DNA of 11,411 bases from Saccoglossus kowalevskii (lineage: Eukaryota > Hemichordata > Enteropneusta > Harrimaniidae). The notes under the pieces were generated by a model. It had not been told where the DNA came from, made no database searches, and worked only from the letters and a program-made list of their open reading frames with translations. How positions within the stretch are numbered: the stretch's first letter is position 1; every line of letters begins with the position of its first letter. The stretch is taken from NCBI RefSeq assembly GCF_000003605.2, contig NW_003128912.1:1-11411 (forward strand). Reading direction: 5' to 3'. Shown in pieces: positions 8,025 through 11,411 of the stretch. The position numbers were made by a program, and so were the translations under genes.

Positions 8025-8330
8025 TTTGTTGGGATATCACGATATAACGAACGATGGAGCGATACACATGCTGTCTTCAGTTCAATTCAAGTTTAGTACA
8101 TCAGCTGTGTTTATATCTTTTGTTAAAATGACACGACACAACAAAAGATGGAGCTATGCACATCTTGTCCTAATTTTAATCTGTGGTTTGACAATGTTCC
8201 CTACTATATATTATTATTTATTTTGCCGATTAGTATGTGGGCTGTGTATACATGTTTGTTGAAATGAGACGACACAACAAGTAAAGGGGCTATGCACATG
8301 TGTCTTAATTGTAATGCGTGGTTTGGTAAT
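8025..8330 (+). repeat. Three degenerate direct copies of a roughly 55-77 bp unit
   Basis: Copies begin at 8025, 8119 and 8255. Shared landmarks in order are TTTGTT, then ACACGACACAACAA (or a close variant), GATGGAGC-TATGCACAT, and, in the last two copies, CTAATTTTAAT/TTAATTGTAAT followed by GTGGTTTG. ATTAGTATG also precedes the first and third copies. Spacings are 94 and 136 bases. The 81-codon plus frame at 8017-8262 runs through the copies and is probably a by-product. A decayed tandem duplication or dispersed repeat family is likely. Confidence 0.65.
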
Positions 8331-8373
8331 TTGCATCACGAAATGTTTTGATTCAACTCACACTGCATGAAAA

Positions 8374-8666
8374 TTCGAATTTCCGTCGTAACCGCTTGCC
8401 GGATTAGCAACGTGTTTTGCAGTAAATCCGTTGTTTACATTTGGGTGTGTAAACGTTCGAATTTCCCTGGCGTAACCGTCGAAACTGAAACGACGTAAAT
8501 TTAAAGGTTGCGCGTTTGGTACGTCCAGTGTAAACAGCGAAAATTTCCAAATTTGCTGTCGTTTTACGTTGAACTTAAAGAACTTATATACTACGTTGCC
8601 CGTTGTATATTTTCAGCGTAAATTGACGGGCAACTCTGAGTTTGTCGTTGTTTTACGTTCAACTTA
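8374..8666. repeat. CpG-rich block of paired direct and inverted repeats
   Basis: TTCGAATTTCC..CGTAACCG occurs at 8374-8394 and 8456-8478. GTCGTTTTACGTTGAACTTA at 8558-8577 recurs with a three-base insertion at 8644-8666. Inverted pairs are GTTTACA/TGTAAAC (8433-8439, 8448-8454) and GTTGCCCGT/ACGGGCAAC (8595-8603, 8626-8634). The block differs from its AT-rich, CpG-poor surroundings. No ORF is present. It may be a fragment of a transposable element or a clustered binding region. Confidence 0.6.
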
Positions 8667-9006
8667 TTAAGCGGAAATCACGCACATTGAACTGCTGCAC
8701 TACTGGCTTGACATGGTAGAAATCATTCACTTTTCATATAAACCTGCTTAGGTGGCCAGGTCTAAAGACTATAGAAATATATTTCTAACTAATCCGTTTA
8801 TAATTAACTAATTTATCATCAACTATATATTTTTTGTGTTACAATGGTATTGTTTGAACTAATACTCAACGATTCGATTGTGGCGAAGTGCTTAACTAGC
8901 GACTGTAATTGTACATTACATAAATATGCTATTATAGCGACATATAATAATTTATTACATACGCATTCGTAGTGACTAATAATACTATTACTTCAGTTAT
9001 TGAGCC

Positions 9007-9263
9007 CTCGCCGATCTCAAATCCAGTAGAACTTTACAATTCATGCGAAGCAAAATAGCTGCTTATCATGGCTTACGCGATGGTTGTACGCCCTATGTAA
9101 ATTGTGTATGTTGTCTATGGAATTAACACTTTTGCGACTATTGGCCTTGGACCTTCCATGGATAAGGTATGGGTTTAACCCGCACCATCGCTAATCCTAC
9201 GAGCACGAAATATGTTTTGAGGTTAACCTGAATTTGAGATTTACTGGATTCCGGCAGAGCGAG
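9007..9263. mobile_element. Candidate foldback (MITE-like) element, imperfect palindrome
   Basis: The left arm (9007-9042) and the reverse complement of the right arm (9230-9263) align as CTCGC, then AATCCAGTA, then a shared AAATTC-type end, with mismatches and small gaps. An inner pair GCGATGGT (9077-9084) and ACCATCGC (9184-9191) has almost the same centre of symmetry, near 9134. Matching symmetry at two distances argues for one folded unit of about 257 bp. No clear target-site duplication is seen and it encodes nothing recognisable. Confidence 0.5.
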
Positions 9264-10260
9264 ATCCCGGCGGACATTATCTCAGAAAACATGTGTTTAG
9301 ATAATGTAATTTTTAAGTTACACATTACAATAGAACAGGATCGACAAGGAACGTTGATGTACTAGTAGATCTAAACGGTCCCCAATTCTTTATTTTAAAA
9401 TACAAATAGTTCTATTGTGGCTTTATAAATCATAATATATAATATACAGCTAAAAAATAGGTGGTTTAACAATTAACGGATTATGGTATGCTCACATTAA
9501 ATCCATTGTCTCCATTGATTTCGATGTACTGTCTGGGATTTTGTTCTACACGGATTGTGTCTACAGGGAATGTTTTCTATATCATCACTTATATTACATT
9601 TTTTTTAAATGCTATAATACTGTGAAATGTATTGCAATACTTGAGGACCATGTCATTTTCAGGGACAATTTTATGATCTTGTTTTATAAAGATGATGTCT
9701 ACTCATGAGTTACTGTAGCACACGAATCTACCGGAGTGTTTTTGTGAACGGCAGGTCGGCCCTGGGATTCCGGCCCTGGATTTACGCGACTAATTGACGT
9801 AATTTTAAAACATACGACAATTCGACAACCACTCTGTAAAATAGCGTTATTTCAAACAACACCACTTAGCATTAAATAGTAATTATCCCCCGAGGCGTTA
9901 TAATTGGACAACTTGAAGCGGGTGAGCCAAAAACCAACAGCTAACATAGCAACAGGCGTATTTATAACTGTTGTGACGTTGCTTCTCTTTCACGGGATAA
10001 AAATCGTTCTACTATTACATCACTTCTGCTTTAAGATCTCGTAATCGTGACAAGCACTACGGTTGACGCTGTGAAATCACGTCTGTTCAGTCTTCCTACT
10101 TAGAATTCATAATTGAGATTGTTCTAGCATTTACTAATATTGTTGACGTTTATTATTTGGGCTCAAATGTAATATTCAAGATAATAAATGTTGTTGGATA
10201 TCGATAATAAGGTGGTTTCACATTGTAAAATAATGCTGGCTTTTGTGGAGGGGCTGTGGC
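9264..10260. other. No gene recognised
   Basis: AT-rich intergenic sequence. Apart from the 14-bp tandem repeat at 9758-9782 I see no ORF, RNA gene or repeat structure that I can support. Confidence 0.6.
9758..9782 (+). repeat. Short tandem repeat of a 14-bp unit
   Basis: GGCCCTGGGATTCC is followed at once by GGCCCTGGATT, a second copy with one base missing. It is an isolated GC-rich spot in AT-rich DNA. Confidence 0.6.
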
Positions 10261-10719
10261 TTAACTCAATTTCGAATCAAAATATTCGGGCGGTATAAAT
10301 AAATCATAGCTTGGAAAAGGCCATTGATGAAAGGGCGTTGGTCTTCGCTCAGTGCGTGTTTGAATTTTATGTAAATAAACAATGCGTTGTATACGTCGCT
10401 GTGAGTTCATATCGAACACGACGCGGCGCGACGACCATTGCATTTTAATCCCAAGGTTAGGTGGCCTAACTACAGAATGATCAACCGCTAGATCTAGACA
10501 CCATCCCTCAACACGGTGTGTAAAATAAACGATCTTCAGTATTTGAAATTCGCATCTATCGTTATATGTGTAGGTATCAGTTACTAGTATTTCAAACAAT
10601 AAGTATGATTTTGGCCATTGAAAAAATGGTATATGCTTGTATTTTGCGCATGTATTTATGACCAATTTCAAGAGTAAGAGTCGTAACTTTCGAAGGTACA
10701 AGTATCGTGACACTTCCAT
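10261..10719 (-). CDS. Hypothetical 152-codon ORF within a 198-codon open frame; function unknown
   Basis: From the first ATG (10719) the frame runs 152 codons to a TAA at 10261-10263. The same frame is open upstream to 10857, where a TAA at 10858-10860 closes it: 198 sense codons in all. In DNA this AT-rich a stop is expected roughly every 15 codons, so the length is notable. The product is basic and aromatic, with a leucine-rich segment (RKLRLLLLKL) and two loosely similar PF-Q/H-QWP-S motifs about 85 residues apart. I recognise no domain. CTTTTTAG at 10850-10857 could be an acceptor, making this a terminal exon, but its branch and pyrimidine context is weak. It may be a real lineage-specific gene, a transposon remnant or chance. 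Confidence 0.3.
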   Translation of the reverse strand: MEVSRYLYLRKLRLLLLKLVINTCAKYKHIPFFQWPKSYLLFEILVTDTYTYNDRCEFQILKIVYFTHRVEGWCLDLAVDHSVVRPPNLGIKMQWSSRRVVFDMNSQRRIQRIVYLHKIQTRTERRPTPFHQWPFPSYDLFIPPEYFDSKLS

Positions 10720-10860
10720 ACATTTAATTACGTCTTTACACTTGAATAAAGTCGCCGCTTGAAAAGAATGGTATTTACGAAATTTAAAATAGCCAAGCCT
10801 TCCGAATTCGAGCCTCTTGGTTGATTTGACAACGTAGGTATAATTTATTCTAAAAAGTTA

Positions 10861-11411
10861 AATTTCGGTAAACATGAAACTAAACTAAAATATCTCCTGC
10901 TTTTCACGTGCGACATGTTTATTAGAAAACAGAGTTAAGCGAATGTATTTAGATATTAATGCGTTGTTAATAGAGTTCATATTCATATTCACTCCATTTC
11001 AAATAAACTAATTCACCATTGGAACTTCGCCCAAAAAATGTCGCTGTTCACTCAGTAGTCGCAGCGTGTGTTGTGTCTAGTCCATGATACACGCAGTCTC
11101 GACTTTTGTTAAATGCGACAGTAAAAATATACGTTTCACTTATTATCACATTAGGGTACAGCTGTGGGGTGGGGCGCTAAATGGCGGGATATTCGATACC
11201 CTTGAACATGCAATATAAATCACGTGTATACAGTGCATTCTAATTATTCTTCGAAAATAAAACAACAATACAAATAAGTACTTTTCATTTTATAATTTAC
11301 ATAATACTGAACGTAATAATGACCGAGAAGACTGGTTGTTACAGTTGTATACAGAAATATTTAATACATAGTCTATTACGTGATATCGTGATCAGTTGTT
11401 CACAGAAATAA
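10861..11411. other. No gene recognised; short direct repeat at the right edge
   Basis: AT-rich sequence with no ORF of note. CAGTTGTATACAGAAAT (11342-11358) recurs as CAGTTGTTCACAGAAAT (11393-11409), 15 of 17 positions alike and 51 bases apart, ending at the window edge. It may be the start of a repeat array that continues outside. Confidence 0.45.

Noticed and set aside
8017-8262. 81-codon plus-strand ORF
   Set aside because: It crosses two copies of the degenerate direct repeat in differing registers, so it is not a conserved coding unit.
10294-10301. TATAAATA as a plus-strand TATA box
   Set aside because: No plus-strand gene follows within a sensible distance, and the word is frequent in AT-rich DNA.
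1-11411. CRISPR array, prokaryotic operon or rRNA genes
   Set aside because: No regularly spaced identical repeats, no ribosome-binding sites with linked ORFs and no rRNA-like sequence; the window carries spliceosomal introns.

Overview
The window is AT-rich eukaryotic nuclear DNA, most likely from an invertebrate animal. The evidence is a multi-exon gene with GT-AG introns of about 0.2-2 kb, encoding a secreted protein with two extracellular domains typical of animals. I cannot fix the phylum. The C-type-lectin plus von Willebrand D combination would suit a marine invertebrate such as a hemichordate, echinoderm, cephalochordate or mollusc, but that is inference.

The one well-supported gene lies on the minus strand and covers most of the left two thirds (about 1152-7471). 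Its exons, in transcript order, are 7471-7412 (signal peptide), 5353-5332 (a 22-nt microexon), 3281-3144, 3055-2926 and 2459-2380 (C-type lectin-like domain), and 1762-1515 and 1354-about 1152 (von Willebrand factor type D-like region). All six junctions have GT/AG ends and compatible phases (0,1,1,2,1,0). The predicted chain is signal peptide, a dibasic furin-like site (RAKR, residues 26-29), a short-form CTLD (about 30-143), then a VWD-like region from about 145. No CGLCG-type end of the VWD domain was found in the window, so the gene either continues past the left edge or ends with a truncated domain.

By region: 1-1151 holds a 20-bp perfect palindrome, a 328-bp inverted-repeat element (145-472) and a hairpin (589-627), with no convincing exon. 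Introns 2 and 1 (3282-5331 and 5354-7411) contain CpG-rich patches and small palindromes. 7472-7700 is the candidate promoter side of the lectin gene. 7700-10260 has no recognisable gene and is built of repeat debris: a three-copy degenerate direct repeat, a CpG-rich block of paired direct repeats, and a 257-bp imperfect foldback. 10264-10857 is an unusually long unbroken minus-strand frame (198 codons) of unknown meaning. 10861-11411 has nothing clear beyond a short direct repeat at the right edge.

No rRNA, tRNA, CRISPR, prokaryotic operon or autonomous transposon was seen. Domain calls come from reading motifs by eye. No database search was possible.
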